Shown: in pieces, positions 32,724 to 42,521 of the stretch | Layout: the number at the start of each line of letters is the position of its first letter | Position numbering within the stretch: the first letter of the stretch is position 1 | From: Gammaproteobacteria bacterium | GTDB lineage: Bacteria; Pseudomonadota; Gammaproteobacteria; Pseudomonadales; Halieaceae | NCBI GenBank assembly: GCA_024644535.1 | Contig: JAHEKX010000009.1 | Span: 1-64,000 of the forward strand | Length of the DNA stretch: 64,000 nt | Direction: 5' to 3' | Translations under genes and position numbers: made by a program | Notes under the pieces: generated by a model | Database searches by the model: none | What the model was told of the DNA's origin: nothing | The model's input: only the letters and a program-made list of their open reading frames with translations

Positions 32724-33362
32724 CTAGCGTAGAGTAACGACTGATTCCGCTTGACGGCTAAACGTCACCGTTGGGTTTTGCGCCTCCACTCTTTGGTTGC
32801 GCTTGAGCTCGATGCTATGCGTTTCGTCGGTTCGATATGTGGTGGTTTTTCCGCCAGTGGTCATTGTGATGGTCGCGGGTTGACCAAAGTGAAACTGCAA
32901 GGTCTTGAGTGTGGGCGTGAGCCAGCTCATGCCGCCCGCCATTTTTTCCGTTAAGCCGTTAATATCATCGAGGCACGAAAAAAGTGTTTGATAGGGCATC
33001 ACATTTTCGATGGGTGGCGCCAAAAACAAGGTGACGCTTAAAGACGTTAAGTGCTCGGGTTGGTTAAGCACTAGCGTTAGAGCGTTTGCCTCAGCTTCGG
33101 TCAGCAAGGGCAAGTTGATGTTGTCGTTTGAATCGATGGGCAGTGGCTTCTTGGTTGCTCCCGAGCCCTCTAGCCAGGCTTTGATCTCGCCCTCTCCAGA
33201 GTAATTGACGCGCGTATTGAGCTGCGCCATGGGGCTTTTGACTTCATCGTGAACGTACTGCAATACGGCATTGATTTTGCTGTATTCGACGCGCTTAAAT
33301 TCGTTCGCAAAGCCCAAGCATGAGGCTAGACTTAATGCGACGATCGTTAGAAATTTGGTCAT
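32724..33362 (-). CDS. Periplasmic protein of unknown function
   Basis: A 212-residue protein with a signal peptide (MTKFLTIVALSLASCLGFA). The mature part is soluble and contains a Thr-rich beta-like segment near the C-terminus (QPATITMTTGGKTTTYRT). I recognise no domain. It is convergent with the TonB receptor; the two stops are five bases apart with no terminator between. It lies downstream of the tRNA on the same strand. Homologues would be needed to assign a role. Confidence 0.65.
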   Translation of the reverse strand: MTKFLTIVALSLASCLGFANEFKRVEYSKINAVLQYVHDEVKSPMAQLNTRVNYSGEGEIKAWLEGSGATKKPLPIDSNDNINLPLLTEAEANALTLVLNQPEHLTSLSVTLFLAPPIENVMPYQTLFSCLDDINGLTEKMAGGMSWLTPTLKTLQFHFGQPATITMTTGGKTTTYRTDETHSIELKRNQRVEAQNPTVTFSRQAESVVTLR

Positions 33363-33447
33363 TCAACACCAAAAAACAAGGTCACTCGTGGCCGAGCTTA
33401 ACACCTCAATGGTGAGCAAATGAAGTAGACAATCTATTTTTATGAAG

Positions 33448-33524
33448 TGGTGGCCCCACCAGGACTTGAACCTGGGACCGATCGATTATGAGTCGAGCGC
33501 TCTAACCAACTGAGCTATAGGGCC
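33448..33524 (-). tRNA. tRNA-Ile2 (anticodon CAU)
   Basis: A 77-base tRNA with encoded CCA. Acceptor GGCCCTA/TGGGGCC, D stem GCTC/GAGC with loop AGTTGGTTA, anticodon loop CTCATAA (CAU at 33488-33490), and T arm CCAGG TTCAAGT CCTGG. The anticodon alone could be Met, but the acceptor and T-arm sequences match E. coli ileX rather than elongator tRNA-Met, so the C34 is probably changed to lysidine by TilS to read AUA. The outermost anticodon-stem position is a C-U mismatch. It lies just downstream of rpoD on the same strand. Confidence 0.88.
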
Positions 33525-33552
33525 ATAAAGAGAGCGGCGATTATACGCCGCC

Positions 33553-35355
33553 TTAGTCGTCTAGGAAACTACGTAAGTAGTCGCTGCGTGTTGGATGACG
33601 CAGCTTGCGAAGTGCTTTGGCTTCGATCTGACGGATACGCTCTCGCGTAACGTCAAACTGCTTGCCCACTTCTTCCAATGTGTGGTCGGTGTTCATGTCA
33701 ATACCGAAGCGCATACGCAACACTTTTGCTTCGCGCGCGGTTAAACCTGCCAGTACCTCGGTGGTCGCTTCCTGCAGGCCTTGACCTGTTGCAGAGTCCA
33801 CCGGCGAGGCAATGGTCACGTCCTCGATAAAATCACCTAAATGCGAATCTTCGTCGTCACCGATAGGCGTTTCCATCGAAATCGGCTCTTTCGCAATTTT
33901 AAGCACTTTGCGTACTTTGTCTTCGGGCATGTCCATGCGCTCGCCAAGCTCTTCTGGCGTAGGCTCGCGGCCCATTTCTTGCAACATCTGACGCGAAATT
34001 CGATTTAATTTGTTGATCGTTTCGATCATGTGCACCGGAATACGAATGGTACGCGCTTGGTCGGCAATAGATCGGGTTATTGCCTGGCGGATCCACCAGG
34101 TTGCATAAGTAGAAAACTTGTAGCCGCGACGGTACTCGAATTTGTCGACGGCCTTCATCAAGCCGATGTTGCCTTCTTGAATAAGATCTAAAAACTGCAA
34201 GCCACGATTGGTGTACTTCTTCGCGATCGAAATAACCAAGCGTAAGTTCGCCTCGACCATTTCTTTTTTGGCCCGACGAGCACGGGCTTCACCCATCGAC
34301 ATTCGACGGTTAATCTCCTTGATTTCGCTAACGCTGAGACCGCTTTTGTTTTCTGTCGCGATAATGCGGCGCTGTAAGCGCATTAAAGTATCGCGATCGG
34401 CTTCGAGTTTCTCGGCGCATGCTGGCTCTGCCTTGATGAGGTTATCTAGCCACGCTTCGTTGGTTTCGTTGCCGACAAAGCTGTCGATGAAAGCTTTTCT
34501 GGATACTCTGCAGTGGCGGACGCTAATGGTCATGATCTCGCGTTCTTGCGTACGAACTTCTTGCAGAACATCGCGCGCCATATTCAATAAGGGATCAAAC
34601 ACCCGAGGGGTAAGTTTAAAGAACTTGAATACCTCGCCTAGCTTGTCTAGCTCTTTCAGGGCGACTTTGCTTTGACGGCCTTTTTCTGCCAATACTTTCT
34701 CGGATTTTTCCCATTGCTTACGCAAGGCTTTGAAGCGTTTTTCAGCTTCTACGGGATCTGGGCCCGAGTCGCCTTCTTCATCGTCGTCGCTGGCTTCGTT
34801 GGCGGCTGCCACTTCGGCTGCAGTCGGGACATCGTCGGCGGGGTCTAGGTAGCCTACGATCAAATCACCCAACCGACGCTCTTCTTGGGTGACCAAGGTG
34901 TACTCGTTCACTACGTGCTCGACAGCACCCGGGTAGTGCGCAAGGGCTGCCATTAATTCGCGGATGCCTTCTTCGATGCGTTTGGCGATAACAATTTCGC
35001 CCTCGCGGGTCAGAAGTTCCACCGTACCCATTTCGCGCATGTACATTCGAACTGGGTCGGTAGTGCGGCCTGCCTCGGTTTCTACAGCGGCAAGCGCAGC
35101 GGCGGCTTCTGCAGCGGCGATGTCGTCGGCCGAGCTATCGCCCTCGGCCATCAAAAGTTCATCGGCATCGGGTGCTTCTTCAAACACTTGAATACCCATG
35201 TCGTTGATCATCTGAATAATATCTTCGACCTGATCTGGATCTGAGATGTCTTCGGGCAGGTGATCATTGACCTCTGAGTAAGTCAAATAGCCTTGTTCTT
35301 TGCCTTTCGCGATCAGGCTCTTCAGGCGTGACTGTTGTTTGACTGATTCAGTCAT
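33553..35355 (-). CDS. rpoD: RNA polymerase primary sigma factor (sigma-70)
   Basis: A 600-residue sigma factor. It begins with region 1.1 ([20 protein letters not shown]), then 1.2 ([20 protein letters not shown]), an acidic/alanine-rich non-conserved region, region 2 with [19 protein letters not shown] (-10 recognition), region 3, and region 4.2 with [20 protein letters not shown] and the C-terminal [19 protein letters not shown]. It directs housekeeping transcription. It follows dnaG after about 100 bases, as in the rpsU-dnaG-rpoD macromolecular-synthesis operon, here interrupted by yqeY. The start ATG 35355 gives the standard N-terminus. Confidence 0.98.
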   Translation of the reverse strand: MTESVKQQSRLKSLIAKGKEQGYLTYSEVNDHLPEDISDPDQVEDIIQMINDMGIQVFEEAPDADELLMAEGDSSADDIAAAEAAAALAAVETEAGRTTDPVRMYMREMGTVELLTREGEIVIAKRIEEGIRELMAALAHYPGAVEHVVNEYTLVTQEERRLGDLIVGYLDPADDVPTAAEVAAANEASDDDEEGDSGPDPVEAEKRFKALRKQWEKSEKVLAEKGRQSKVALKELDKLGEVFKFFKLTPRVFDPLLNMARDVLQEVRTQEREIMTISVRHCRVSRKAFIDSFVGNETNEAWLDNLIKAEPACAEKLEADRDTLMRLQRRIIATENKSGLSVSEIKEINRRMSMGEARARRAKKEMVEANLRLVISIAKKYTNRGLQFLDLIQEGNIGLMKAVDKFEYRRGYKFSTYATWWIRQAITRSIADQARTIRIPVHMIETINKLNRISRQMLQEMGREPTPEELGERMDMPEDKVRKVLKIAKEPISMETPIGDDEDSHLGDFIEDVTIASPVDSATGQGLQEATTEVLAGLTAREAKVLRMRFGIDMNTDHTLEEVGKQFDVTRERIRQIEAKALRKLRHPTRSDYLRSFLDD

Positions 35356-35456
35356 GAAGCGGTTACCTATGAGGATATAAAATTAAGCCGGTTATTATAA
35401 CAAGTTCAAAGCTTTACGGCCAGATGCTTGACGCCTGGCTCGAAAAAAGTTTGCAG

Positions 35457-37280
35457 CTAGGAATTTGATGATTCTAAGGCACGGAGTTCGGCTAAAAGTT
35501 CCTTCAGCTCGGATTTTTCGTTATCGGCTAAAGATCCAATGCCACGTTGGCTAAGCTCGTTAATGCGCTCTTGTAGCACTTTTAATTTAGGGTGCTTTGT
35601 CAGGCGCCGTAAACAATCTTTAAACTGCGCGGGTACGCCATCGAATGGGGTGATGGATTCTTCGCCCGCTAGGCGTGCTAATAATTCACCTTCGGCGGTC
35701 CCATACCAATGCCCAAGCAGCATCGCGGTATTGGAATGGGGCTGTTTGCGCAACAGCGTAAGCAACTCACTTAGCAGCGCTTCGCCCGAGTCGTTTAGTA
35801 TGGCTATGTCCTCGTTCTGGGCTTGCGCGGCTACGTCGGGGCGCTGCAATAATAAATTAATGCACGTAAGCGCCAACTTACTTGTGCCGCCCTTTTTCTC
35901 TGCACGCTGAACTGTTTTTGGGGCTTGGGCGTTGGGTTCGCTTGGCTGAAGATCTTGCGCTAAAATTGGCTTCGGTTTTGGCTGCTGAATTTGGGCCAAC
36001 TCCGTTAAGGACGCCAGGTCCACGCCGGTGCGATCGGCCAGTGCCTGCCACATAAGCTGTTTGAACACACCGCTTGGTAGCTGCTGTACCAGGGGTACGG
36101 CTCGTTTTGAAAATGTAGCTTTGCCTTCTAGCGATTCTTGGCTTAAACCCTCTGCGGCCATATCGAATAAAAATTTTTCTACCGGATGGGCGTCTTTAAT
36201 TAGGGACTCAAATGCTTGGGTGCCTAATTTGCGAACGAGCGTATCAGGGTCTTCGCCCTCATCTAAGAACAAAAATTTTGCCTGACGGCCATCCTCAAGT
36301 AATGGTAATACAGTATGCAGCGCACGCTCGGCCGCGGCGCGTCCAGCCTTGTCCCCGTCAAAGCAAAATACCACCTCTGAGACGAGACGGTACAATCTAG
36401 ACAAGTGATGCTGGGAGGTCGCGGTGCCAAGCGTTGCCACTGCATAGTGAATGTCGTGTTGCGCCAGCGCAATGACATCCATGTAGCCTTCGACGACCAC
36501 AATGCGCTCGATCGATTTGCGCGCCTGTTTGGCCTCGTACAGCCCGTAAAGCTCGCGGCTTTTAGAGAATACAGGTGTTTCGGGTGAGTTTAGGTATTTT
36601 GGTTTTTCATCGCCAAGTACCCGCCCACCAAAGGCCACGACACGGCCGCGCTGATCCCTTATCGGGAACATGATTCGGTCTCGAAATCGGTCGTAGGTGC
36701 GATCTTTATCGTTGCGGATCGCCATGCCGCTCTCGATTAGCGATTCCAGCTCTTTATCGCCCAGGCGTTCGATTAAATTTTGCCAGCCAGGTGGTGCAAA
36801 GCCAATTTGGTATCGTTGGGCGATTTGCCCGCTTAATCCTCGCCCTTTGAGGTAGTTGACGGCTCGACTGGCCTGTTGATGATGCCGCAAGGCTTGCTGA
36901 AAATATTGGTTTGCCGCGTTTAGGGTGGTGTACAAATGCGCCTGACGATCTCGCTGGGCGTCTTGTTGCGGTGTGGTTTGCTCGCGCGGCACTTCAAGAC
37001 CCGCGGTATGAGCCAGTGCTTCTACCGCCTGCGGAAAGTCGACATTGTCATAGTCCATGACAAAGCCGACGGCATTGCCTCCTGCGCCACAGCCAAAGCA
37101 ATAGTAAAACTGCTTGTCGGGATTAACACTGAAAGAGGGTGTTTTTTCGTCGTGGAAAGGGCAGCGAGCCGAGTAGTTTTTGCCAGTTTTCTTAAGTTTT
37201 ACGCGGCGATCAACGACTTCCACAATGTCAGTGCGGTCGAGCAGGGTGTCGATAAAGCTTTGTGGAATGAGTCCGGCCAT
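35457..37280 (-). CDS. dnaG: DNA primase
   Basis: A 607-residue primase. The CHC2 zinc finger has Cys40, His43, Cys61 and Cys64 (CPFHDEKTPSFSV and YYCFGCGAGGNAVGF). The TOPRIM core has VVVEGYMDVIALAQ and CFDGDKAGRAA. The C-terminal third is the helicase-interacting region, less conserved. It makes RNA primers at the fork in partnership with DnaB. It lies between yqeY and rpoD on the same strand, part of the macromolecular-synthesis cluster. Confidence 0.97.
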   Translation of the reverse strand: MAGLIPQSFIDTLLDRTDIVEVVDRRVKLKKTGKNYSARCPFHDEKTPSFSVNPDKQFYYCFGCGAGGNAVGFVMDYDNVDFPQAVEALAHTAGLEVPREQTTPQQDAQRDRQAHLYTTLNAANQYFQQALRHHQQASRAVNYLKGRGLSGQIAQRYQIGFAPPGWQNLIERLGDKELESLIESGMAIRNDKDRTYDRFRDRIMFPIRDQRGRVVAFGGRVLGDEKPKYLNSPETPVFSKSRELYGLYEAKQARKSIERIVVVEGYMDVIALAQHDIHYAVATLGTATSQHHLSRLYRLVSEVVFCFDGDKAGRAAAERALHTVLPLLEDGRQAKFLFLDEGEDPDTLVRKLGTQAFESLIKDAHPVEKFLFDMAAEGLSQESLEGKATFSKRAVPLVQQLPSGVFKQLMWQALADRTGVDLASLTELAQIQQPKPKPILAQDLQPSEPNAQAPKTVQRAEKKGGTSKLALTCINLLLQRPDVAAQAQNEDIAILNDSGEALLSELLTLLRKQPHSNTAMLLGHWYGTAEGELLARLAGEESITPFDGVPAQFKDCLRRLTKHPKLKVLQERINELSQRGIGSLADNEKSELKELLAELRALESSNS

Positions 37281-37349
37281 GGGCTGTAAGGGTTGCCAAA
37301 AAGGCTATTGAATCACGTTTTCCAGGCTTTGCCTAAAGACGGCGGGAGC

Positions 37350-37799
37350 TCAGGAGTTAAGAAGCGTTTTAACTCGCTTAGAGACTTCCGCCATGTCGGC
37401 TCGACCCTGCATCTGTGGCTTGATGGTTGCCATTACGGCCCCCATTGCCTGCATGCCGCTCGCGCCTGCTGCGGCGATGGCATCTTGAATCATGGTATCG
37501 ATTTCGTCTGCAGAAAGAGGCTCTGGCAGGTATTCGCTAATCACTGCAATCTCAGCCAGCTCTTGATCGGCAAGCTCATCACGACCAGCGTTTTGGTATT
37601 GTTCCACGGAGTCACGACGCTGCTTTAGCATCTTGTCCATTATTGCAGTAGCGCGGGCATCGTCGATGTCGATGCGCTCGTCTACTTCAATACGTTTGAA
37701 TTCCGATTGAACCAATCGGAGGGTCCCCAGGCGCTGCTTGTCTTTGGCTTTCATGGCCTCTTTAACCGAGGCTTTGATTTGCTCTACTAGCGTGGCCAC
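37350..37799 (-). CDS. GatB/YqeY-domain protein
   Basis: A 149-residue protein of the YqeY family: SVKEAMKAKDKQRLGTLRLV, IMDKMLKQRRDSVEQYQNAG and GAVMATIKPQMQGRADMAEV are the family blocks and resemble the tail domain of GatB. Its biological role is not settled; tRNA-dependent amidotransferase-like or tRNA-binding activity has been proposed. The gene starts with GTG 37799 behind AAGAGA. It sits between rpsU and dnaG, its common location in Pseudomonas-like genomes. Confidence 0.9.
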   Translation of the reverse strand: MATLVEQIKASVKEAMKAKDKQRLGTLRLVQSEFKRIEVDERIDIDDARATAIMDKMLKQRRDSVEQYQNAGRDELADQELAEIAVISEYLPEPLSADEIDTMIQDAIAAAGASGMQAMGAVMATIKPQMQGRADMAEVSKRVKTLLNS

Positions 37800-37811
37800 A
37801 GGTGCGGTCTC

Positions 37812-38027
37812 TTAATACAAGCGGGTGCGTTTACGATTTTCGCGAGAGACTTTTTTCAAGTGACGCTTAACAGCGGCAGCTGCAGCGCGCTTGCGCAAAG
37901 TGGTGGGTTTTTCATAGTGTTCACGCTTGCGAACTTCTGCTAATACGCCCGCTTTTTCACATGAGCGCTTGAAGCGACGTAGAGCAACGTCGAACGGTTC
38001 GTTTTCTTTCAGTTTTACTGATGGCAT
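37812..38027 (-). CDS. rpsU: 30S ribosomal protein S21
   Basis: A 71-residue protein. ATG 38027 gives the universal N-terminus [19 protein letters not shown]; a longer frame to 38075 is spurious. The body is basic and helical with [20 protein letters not shown] and ends in KRTRLY. It binds the 30S platform near the anti-Shine-Dalgarno helix and helps initiation. It heads the yqeY-dnaG-rpoD run and is divergent from tsaD, as in most gammaproteobacteria. Confidence 0.97.
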   Translation of the reverse strand: MPSVKLKENEPFDVALRRFKRSCEKAGVLAEVRKREHYEKPTTLRKRAAAAAVKRHLKKVSRENRKRTRLY

Positions 38028-38181
38028 TCTATTTACCTGTCCAGTTATACGGTAAGGGTTTAACCCCAATTTCAATTAAGGGCGCGAATTCTATAGCGGA
38101 TTGCGCACGAATGCAAAGCTTTCTGCTAGCTCATTGCGCTCGCCTGTTTTACCATTGCGCCCATGTGTTAAATGGTGCCCT

Positions 38182-39213
38182 ATGCGAGTATTAGGAATAG
38201 AAACATCCTGCGACGAAACTGGGGTCGCAATTTACGATACCGAGGCTGGGTTATTGGCCGAGGCCCTTTATAGCCAAATTGATATTCATGCCGTTTATGG
38301 TGGCGTGGTACCTGAGTTGGCCTCGCGCGATCATGTGCGTAAAACTTTGCCTTTAATTCACGATGTCTTGACCCGGGCGGGACTCGATATTCACGCTATC
38401 GATGGAATTGCTTACACGGCGGGCCCGGGTTTGATTGGCGCCTTAATGGTCGGTGCTTTGGTGGGGCGGTCATTGGCAGAAACACTCGGTATTCCCGCTT
38501 TAGGCGTGCATCACATGGAAGGCCATTTATTGGCGCCCATGTTGTCCGATGAGGCCCCGACTATGCCCTTTGTCGCTTTACTGGTTTCGGGCGGCCATAC
38601 TCAATTAATTGAGGTTCAGGGCATTGGCGACTACACCTTGCTGGGCGAGTCGGTTGACGATGCCGCGGGCGAGGCCTTTGATAAAGTGGCAAAGATGCTT
38701 TACCTGCCTTATCCCGGTGGGCCGCACGTTGCGAAAAGAGCAGAGTCCGGTAACCCCGAACGCTTTGACTTCCCCCGCCCCATGGTCAACAAGCCGGGAT
38801 TAAATTTTAGTTTTAGCGGGCTTAAGACCTACACCTTAACGACCTTGCAAGGTTTGGGTGGAATTCACGAAATTAGCGAGCAAGACGTGTGCGACATTGC
38901 ACGGGCCTTCGAGGACGCCGTGGTTGACACCCTAATTATTAAGTGTCGGCGCGCACTTGAGCAAACCGGCCTTAAAACGTTGGTGATGGCCGGTGGTGTT
39001 AGCGCTAACCAAAGGCTGCGCACAAGTCTTGGCCCGGCTTTGGCGTCACTGGGTGCTAGTGTTTACTACCCTGCGCCGGCGTATTGTACCGACAATGGCG
39101 CCATGATTGCCTACGCCGGAGCTCAGCGTTTGTTGGCGGGCGAGCAGGATGGTCCCTTGATGAATTTGCGCCCACGTTGGCCGTTAAACGAACTGCAAGC
39201 GGTGTCGCATTAA
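38182..39213 (+). CDS. tsaD: tRNA N6-threonylcarbamoyladenosine synthase subunit TsaD
   Basis: ATG 38182 gives 343 residues, the family length; the frame opens further upstream but without homology. Motifs: [19 protein letters not shown], the metal histidines in [26 protein letters not shown], and [13 protein letters not shown]. With TsaB/TsaE it transfers the threonylcarbamoyl group to A37 of ANN-decoding tRNAs. It is divergent from rpsU. Its TAA stop overlaps the folB ATG as TAATG, so the genes are translationally coupled. Confidence 0.96.
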   Translation: MRVLGIETSCDETGVAIYDTEAGLLAEALYSQIDIHAVYGGVVPELASRDHVRKTLPLIHDVLTRAGLDIHAIDGIAYTAGPGLIGALMVGALVGRSLAETLGIPALGVHHMEGHLLAPMLSDEAPTMPFVALLVSGGHTQLIEVQGIGDYTLLGESVDDAAGEAFDKVAKMLYLPYPGGPHVAKRAESGNPERFDFPRPMVNKPGLNFSFSGLKTYTLTTLQGLGGIHEISEQDVCDIARAFEDAVVDTLIIKCRRALEQTGLKTLVMAGGVSANQRLRTSLGPALASLGASVYYPAPAYCTDNGAMIAYAGAQRLLAGEQDGPLMNLRPRWPLNELQAVSH

Positions 39214-39575
39214 TGGGCGATAGTGTGTTGATAAAGGGTTTACGTGTGCCCACCTGCATCGGTGTGCATGCATGGGAACGTGAGATCCGACAGGAGTTGA
39301 TTCTAGATTTAACTCTGGCGTGGAATAATCGTTTGCCCGCGGCCAGTGACAATGTGCAAGACTGCTTAGATTACACGGCGGTCTCTGATTGGGTCATACG
39401 TTATCTGAGCGAATCACAAGCTCAGCTAATTGAAACGGTCGCTGAGCAAATAGCCTTGGGGTTGTTACACCATTTTGGCGTTGGAGAAGTGTCACTGACT
39501 CTTAAAAAGCCCGGTGCTGTGCCGCAAGCTGATTGGGTGGGTGTGACGCTCACGCGCACGCAGGTCGATTTGTGA
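39213..39575 (+). CDS. folB: Dihydroneopterin aldolase
   Basis: A 120-residue protein starting at ATG 39213 within the tsaD stop (TAATG). The blocks VLIKGLRVPTCIGVHAWERE, CLDYTAVSDWVI and LIETVAEQIALGLL are typical of FolB, with the acid in the LIETVAE helix and the KKPGAVP segment near the end. It cleaves dihydroneopterin to the hydroxymethyl-pterin used by FolK. The folK gene follows with a GTGA overlap, so tsaD-folB-folK is a tightly coupled unit. Confidence 0.93.
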   Translation: MGDSVLIKGLRVPTCIGVHAWEREIRQELILDLTLAWNNRLPAASDNVQDCLDYTAVSDWVIRYLSESQAQLIETVAEQIALGLLHHFGVGEVSLTLKKPGAVPQADWVGVTLTRTQVDL

Positions 39576-40084
39576 AAGTTTACTTAGGTATCGGCAGCAA
39601 TATTGCGCCTGCAGATTCGATTGCCCTGGGCTTGCAGGCCTTGCGAGACGAGTTTGGTGCGATGCAAGCGTCCAGTGTCTACGAGTCAGACAGTGTTGGC
39701 TTTAATGGCCCTCGTTTTTGGAACTTGGTCGTGGCTTTGGACACGGATTTAGAGTTGCTGGATTTGCAGGATCGGCTACGCGCCATCGAGTTTCAGCACG
39801 GGCGTCCGAAGAATGCGGTGCGCAATAGCAGCCGCGCACTGGATATCGATATTTTGTTGTACGGCGATTACTGTGGTTTTTACGAGCAGATAGAACTGCC
39901 TCGCCCCGAAATTCATTACAACGCATTTGTGTTACGGCCTTTGTCAGAGCTTGCGCCTGATCGCGCCCTGCCTAACATTAATATCTCACTAAATGAGCTC
40001 TGGCAGCGTTTTGACCAAGCCAAGCAACCGGTGGTGCGTATTCCTTATGTATTTCTGGGTCTGGAATTGCCGGGTACTATTTAG
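39572..40084 (+). CDS. folK: 2-amino-4-hydroxy-6-hydroxymethyldihydropteridine pyrophosphokinase
   Basis: GTG 39572 is chosen because it gives [13 protein letters not shown], the FolK N-terminus, and overlaps the folB stop; the frame opening at 39533 begins with TTG inside folB. The 170-residue protein has [24 protein letters not shown] and [13 protein letters not shown] (the two Mg2+ aspartates in DID). It pyrophosphorylates the pterin for dihydropteroate synthesis. Its TAG stop interlocks with the opposing cca stop (TTAG at 40081-40084). Confidence 0.92.
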   Translation: MKVYLGIGSNIAPADSIALGLQALRDEFGAMQASSVYESDSVGFNGPRFWNLVVALDTDLELLDLQDRLRAIEFQHGRPKNAVRNSSRALDIDILLYGDYCGFYEQIELPRPEIHYNAFVLRPLSELAPDRALPNINISLNELWQRFDQAKQPVVRIPYVFLGLELPGTI

Positions 40085-41217
40085 CCTGTTGGGCCTAACG
40101 CTATAGCAATGGCGTCACGACGCGCCTGCTCGATTGCCTCTCCAATCGCTGGCCCCTTAAGGCTGGGGTCGACATCATTGCGGCCAATGTTACGACATAA
40201 TTCAGCAAGTGCTAGCCACTGCGCTTGGCTTCTCTTCTGCTCTTTTTTATCGAAACGCGCAAGGTGAAACGCGGTGTTCAGCAATTTCTTGAAGCCTTCG
40301 CCTTGTTTCAGAGCACCGCATTCACGCAAGCCGATAAATACAGTATCGGGCGAATGGGTTTCGGGCGCTGCTTGTAGCTCGGGGTGCATATTAAGCAGCG
40401 CGATGTGATCTAAAGTTCGTTTGGGCAGGCCGAACTGTGAAGTCAATGCGGGTAGCAGCGCCTTTAATTCGGGTTTGATGTTGCCGCGCAGCAGCAACGT
40501 GGCGACTTGGTGATGGGCGTTGTGACAAAGGGTTGCACTGCGGTTAAGAGCGTCTGTCCAAACGCTGAAATTCGTTATGCTGGTGTCATCTGTCTTAAGC
40601 AACTGCTGCAAGGCGCCGCATTGTGCAAGTACGGCGATAAACTCGCCCGGGTGTTGGCTGCCGAGCGCTTTGTGCAGTTCTTGCCATAACCGCTCGCGAG
40701 GTAGGGTGGTTAGCTCGCCACGGGCTACAATGGTTTGCATTAAGAGCATTGTTTCGGGCGCAACACGGAAGCCTAGGTGCTTAAAGCGAGCGGCAAAGCG
40801 GGCCAAGCGTAAAACTCGTAAGGGATCTTCACTGAAGGCGTCGGTAACGTGACGCAGGACTCGAGCTTGCAGGTCGGCTTGGCCGTCGAAGGGGTCGATC
40901 AGTGTGCCATCATCGTCCAGCGCCATGGCATTAATGGTCAGGTCGCGGCGTGCTAGGTCGTCTTCAAGGGAAACGTCTGGCGCATAATGGCAGGCAAAGC
41001 CATGGTAACCCTGGCCTTGCTTGCGTTCTGTTCGCGCTAGGGCATACTCTTCTTGCGTGCTTGGGTGCAAAAAAACCGGAAAGTCTTTGCCTACTGGGCG
41101 AAAGCCCTGCCCCAGCATGACCTCTGGGCTGCCGCCCACGACCACCCAGTCGCGCTCATGCACGGGCAGGTTTAACAGGCTATCACGGACTGCGCCGCCA
41201 ACAAGATAGGTTTTCAT
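40081..41217 (-). CDS. cca: CCA-adding tRNA nucleotidyltransferase, short form
   Basis: A 378-residue class II enzyme. The catalytic head has [10 protein letters not shown], metal-binding acids Glu21 and Asp23 in ERDWVVVGG, and [14 protein letters not shown] and [15 protein letters not shown]. It repairs or adds CCA to tRNA ends. The C-terminal half lacks the HxxHD phosphohydrolase signature of E. coli Cca and the protein is about 35 residues shorter, so the hydrolase activity is probably absent. It is convergent with folK and close to apaH, which lies 27 bases upstream. Confidence 0.93.
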   Translation of the reverse strand: MKTYLVGGAVRDSLLNLPVHERDWVVVGGSPEVMLGQGFRPVGKDFPVFLHPSTQEEYALARTERKQGQGYHGFACHYAPDVSLEDDLARRDLTINAMALDDDGTLIDPFDGQADLQARVLRHVTDAFSEDPLRVLRLARFAARFKHLGFRVAPETMLLMQTIVARGELTTLPRERLWQELHKALGSQHPGEFIAVLAQCGALQQLLKTDDTSITNFSVWTDALNRSATLCHNAHHQVATLLLRGNIKPELKALLPALTSQFGLPKRTLDHIALLNMHPELQAAPETHSPDTVFIGLRECGALKQGEGFKKLLNTAFHLARFDKKEQKRSQAQWLALAELCRNIGRNDVDPSLKGPAIGEAIEQARRDAIAIALGPTG

Positions 41218-41244
41218 GCGCCGAGTGTAGGCGCAAACGCTGCG

Positions 41245-42096
41245 CTAAACCAGAGGCTTGCCGTTTTTACAGGGGCAACGAAAGTAGCGGTCCTGCTCAA
41301 GCTCGTACAAGGTTAACGAGCCTCCCCACACGCACCCTGTGTCGAGGGCAACTGCATGTGGTGCAGCGCAATGGCCTTCCAGTGCTGCCCAGTGGCCAAA
41401 GACAACGCGGTGGCCTTCAGGTAATTGGTGGGGATGACTAAACCACGCGTCGACTGGCTCGGCCTCGTGGGTATTGGGGTGGACCAATTCTTGAGCTGAT
41501 GGACTTGGTCCTTTGCTAGCCAGATCGAGTCGGCCCGACGGGGTGCAAAACCGCATCCGGGTAAACACGTTGGTAAGTGATCGAAGACGCGTCATCCCCG
41601 TCTGCGATTCATCAAAGTAGTCGGGCTCATTACCATACATCGATTCAAAAAACGACAGCGCCTTGCTCGAGCGCAGCGCAGCGTGAACTTCATTGGCATA
41701 ACCGTGGGCTTGCTCCAAGGACCAATTCGGCGCAATACCTGCGTGCACGATAGTGACTTGGTTTTGGGTGTACATTAAAGGTTGTTGTGTCAGCCAGCTC
41801 AGCAAAGTGTCGCAGTCTTTGGCTTTTAGTATTTCATCGATGGTGTCGCCTTTTGAGGGCTTGCGCACACCATGGGCAACGGCGAGCAAGTGGAGGTCAT
41901 GATTGCCCAACACCACCTGGACGTGATCACGTCGCTCGTAAACAAAGCGCAGCGACTTAAGACTTTTTGGGCCGCGATTAACAATGTCGCCCACCAGCCA
42001 CAAGCGGTCGTTCTGCTCGTTAAAGCTTGCCTGCTTAAGCACGCATTTCAGCGGTTTCAGACAACCCTGCAAGTCTCCGGCAATAAACGTCGCCAT
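41245..42096 (-). CDS. apaH: Symmetrical bis(5-nucleosyl)-tetraphosphatase
   Basis: A 283-residue phosphoesterase with the metal motifs IAGDLQGCLKPL, LVGDIVNRGPKSL and LGNHDLHLLAVAHG, and VHAGIAPNW and FGHWAALEG later in the chain. It hydrolyses Ap4A to two ADP and can remove Np4-type caps from mRNA. It is the last gene of the lptD-surA-pdxA-ksgA-apaG-apaH run; only five bases separate it from apaG. Confidence 0.96.
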   Translation of the reverse strand: MATFIAGDLQGCLKPLKCVLKQASFNEQNDRLWLVGDIVNRGPKSLKSLRFVYERRDHVQVVLGNHDLHLLAVAHGVRKPSKGDTIDEILKAKDCDTLLSWLTQQPLMYTQNQVTIVHAGIAPNWSLEQAHGYANEVHAALRSSKALSFFESMYGNEPDYFDESQTGMTRLRSLTNVFTRMRFCTPSGRLDLASKGPSPSAQELVHPNTHEAEPVDAWFSHPHQLPEGHRVVFGHWAALEGHCAAPHAVALDTGCVWGGSLTLYELEQDRYFRCPCKNGKPLV

Positions 42097-42101
42097 AGGC
42101 G

Positions 42102-42521
42102 TTAATGTAAAGCTCCGGGCTTGGCTAGCCTAAAGCTTGGGATCGCAACTTTAAAAGTGTCTGGAAATGCCCCCTGCTCGTGAATCAATTCGAAGGTGTA
42201 GTAGCCCTCCATAAAGCCAATAGGGGTTTCGAAGTTAGAACCGCTGGTATAGTCATAATGACCGCCAGGGCGCAAGGTTGGGGTTTCGCCGACGACGCCA
42301 GCACCTTCGACTTCATCGACCTTGCCGTCTGCATTCGTTATTTTCCAGTAACGTCGTAACAGGCGCACGGTCTCCTCGCTGTGGTTTTCGATACGAATAC
42401 GGTAAGCAAAGCGGTACTGCTTACGTGCCGGATCAGAGTGCCGCTCTAAGTATTGAGGCTGAGTAAACACTCGGATATCCAGTTCGGTGATCTCTTTGGT
42501 GTCAGAGTTGTTCGATGCCAT
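42102..42521 (-). CDS. apaG: ApaG protein (CorD family)
   Basis: A 139-residue beta-sandwich protein with the ApaG/DUF525 blocks FAYRIRIENHSEETVRLLRR, WKITNADGKVDEVEGAGVVG and GFMEGYYTFE. The cellular role is not established; a link to Mg2+/Co2+ handling has been reported in enterics. It overlaps the end of ksgA by 20 bases and precedes apaH by five, so the three are co-translated. Confidence 0.94.
   Translation of the reverse strand: MASNNSDTKEITELDIRVFTQPQYLERHSDPARKQYRFAYRIRIENHSEETVRLLRRYWKITNADGKVDEVEGAGVVGETPTLRPGGHYDYTSGSNFETPIGFMEGYYTFELIHEQGAFPDTFKVAIPSFRLAKPGALH

Noticed and set aside
36936-37289. Plus-strand 117-codon open frame within dnaG
   Set aside because: It is entirely antisense to the zinc-finger region of an unmistakable primase gene.
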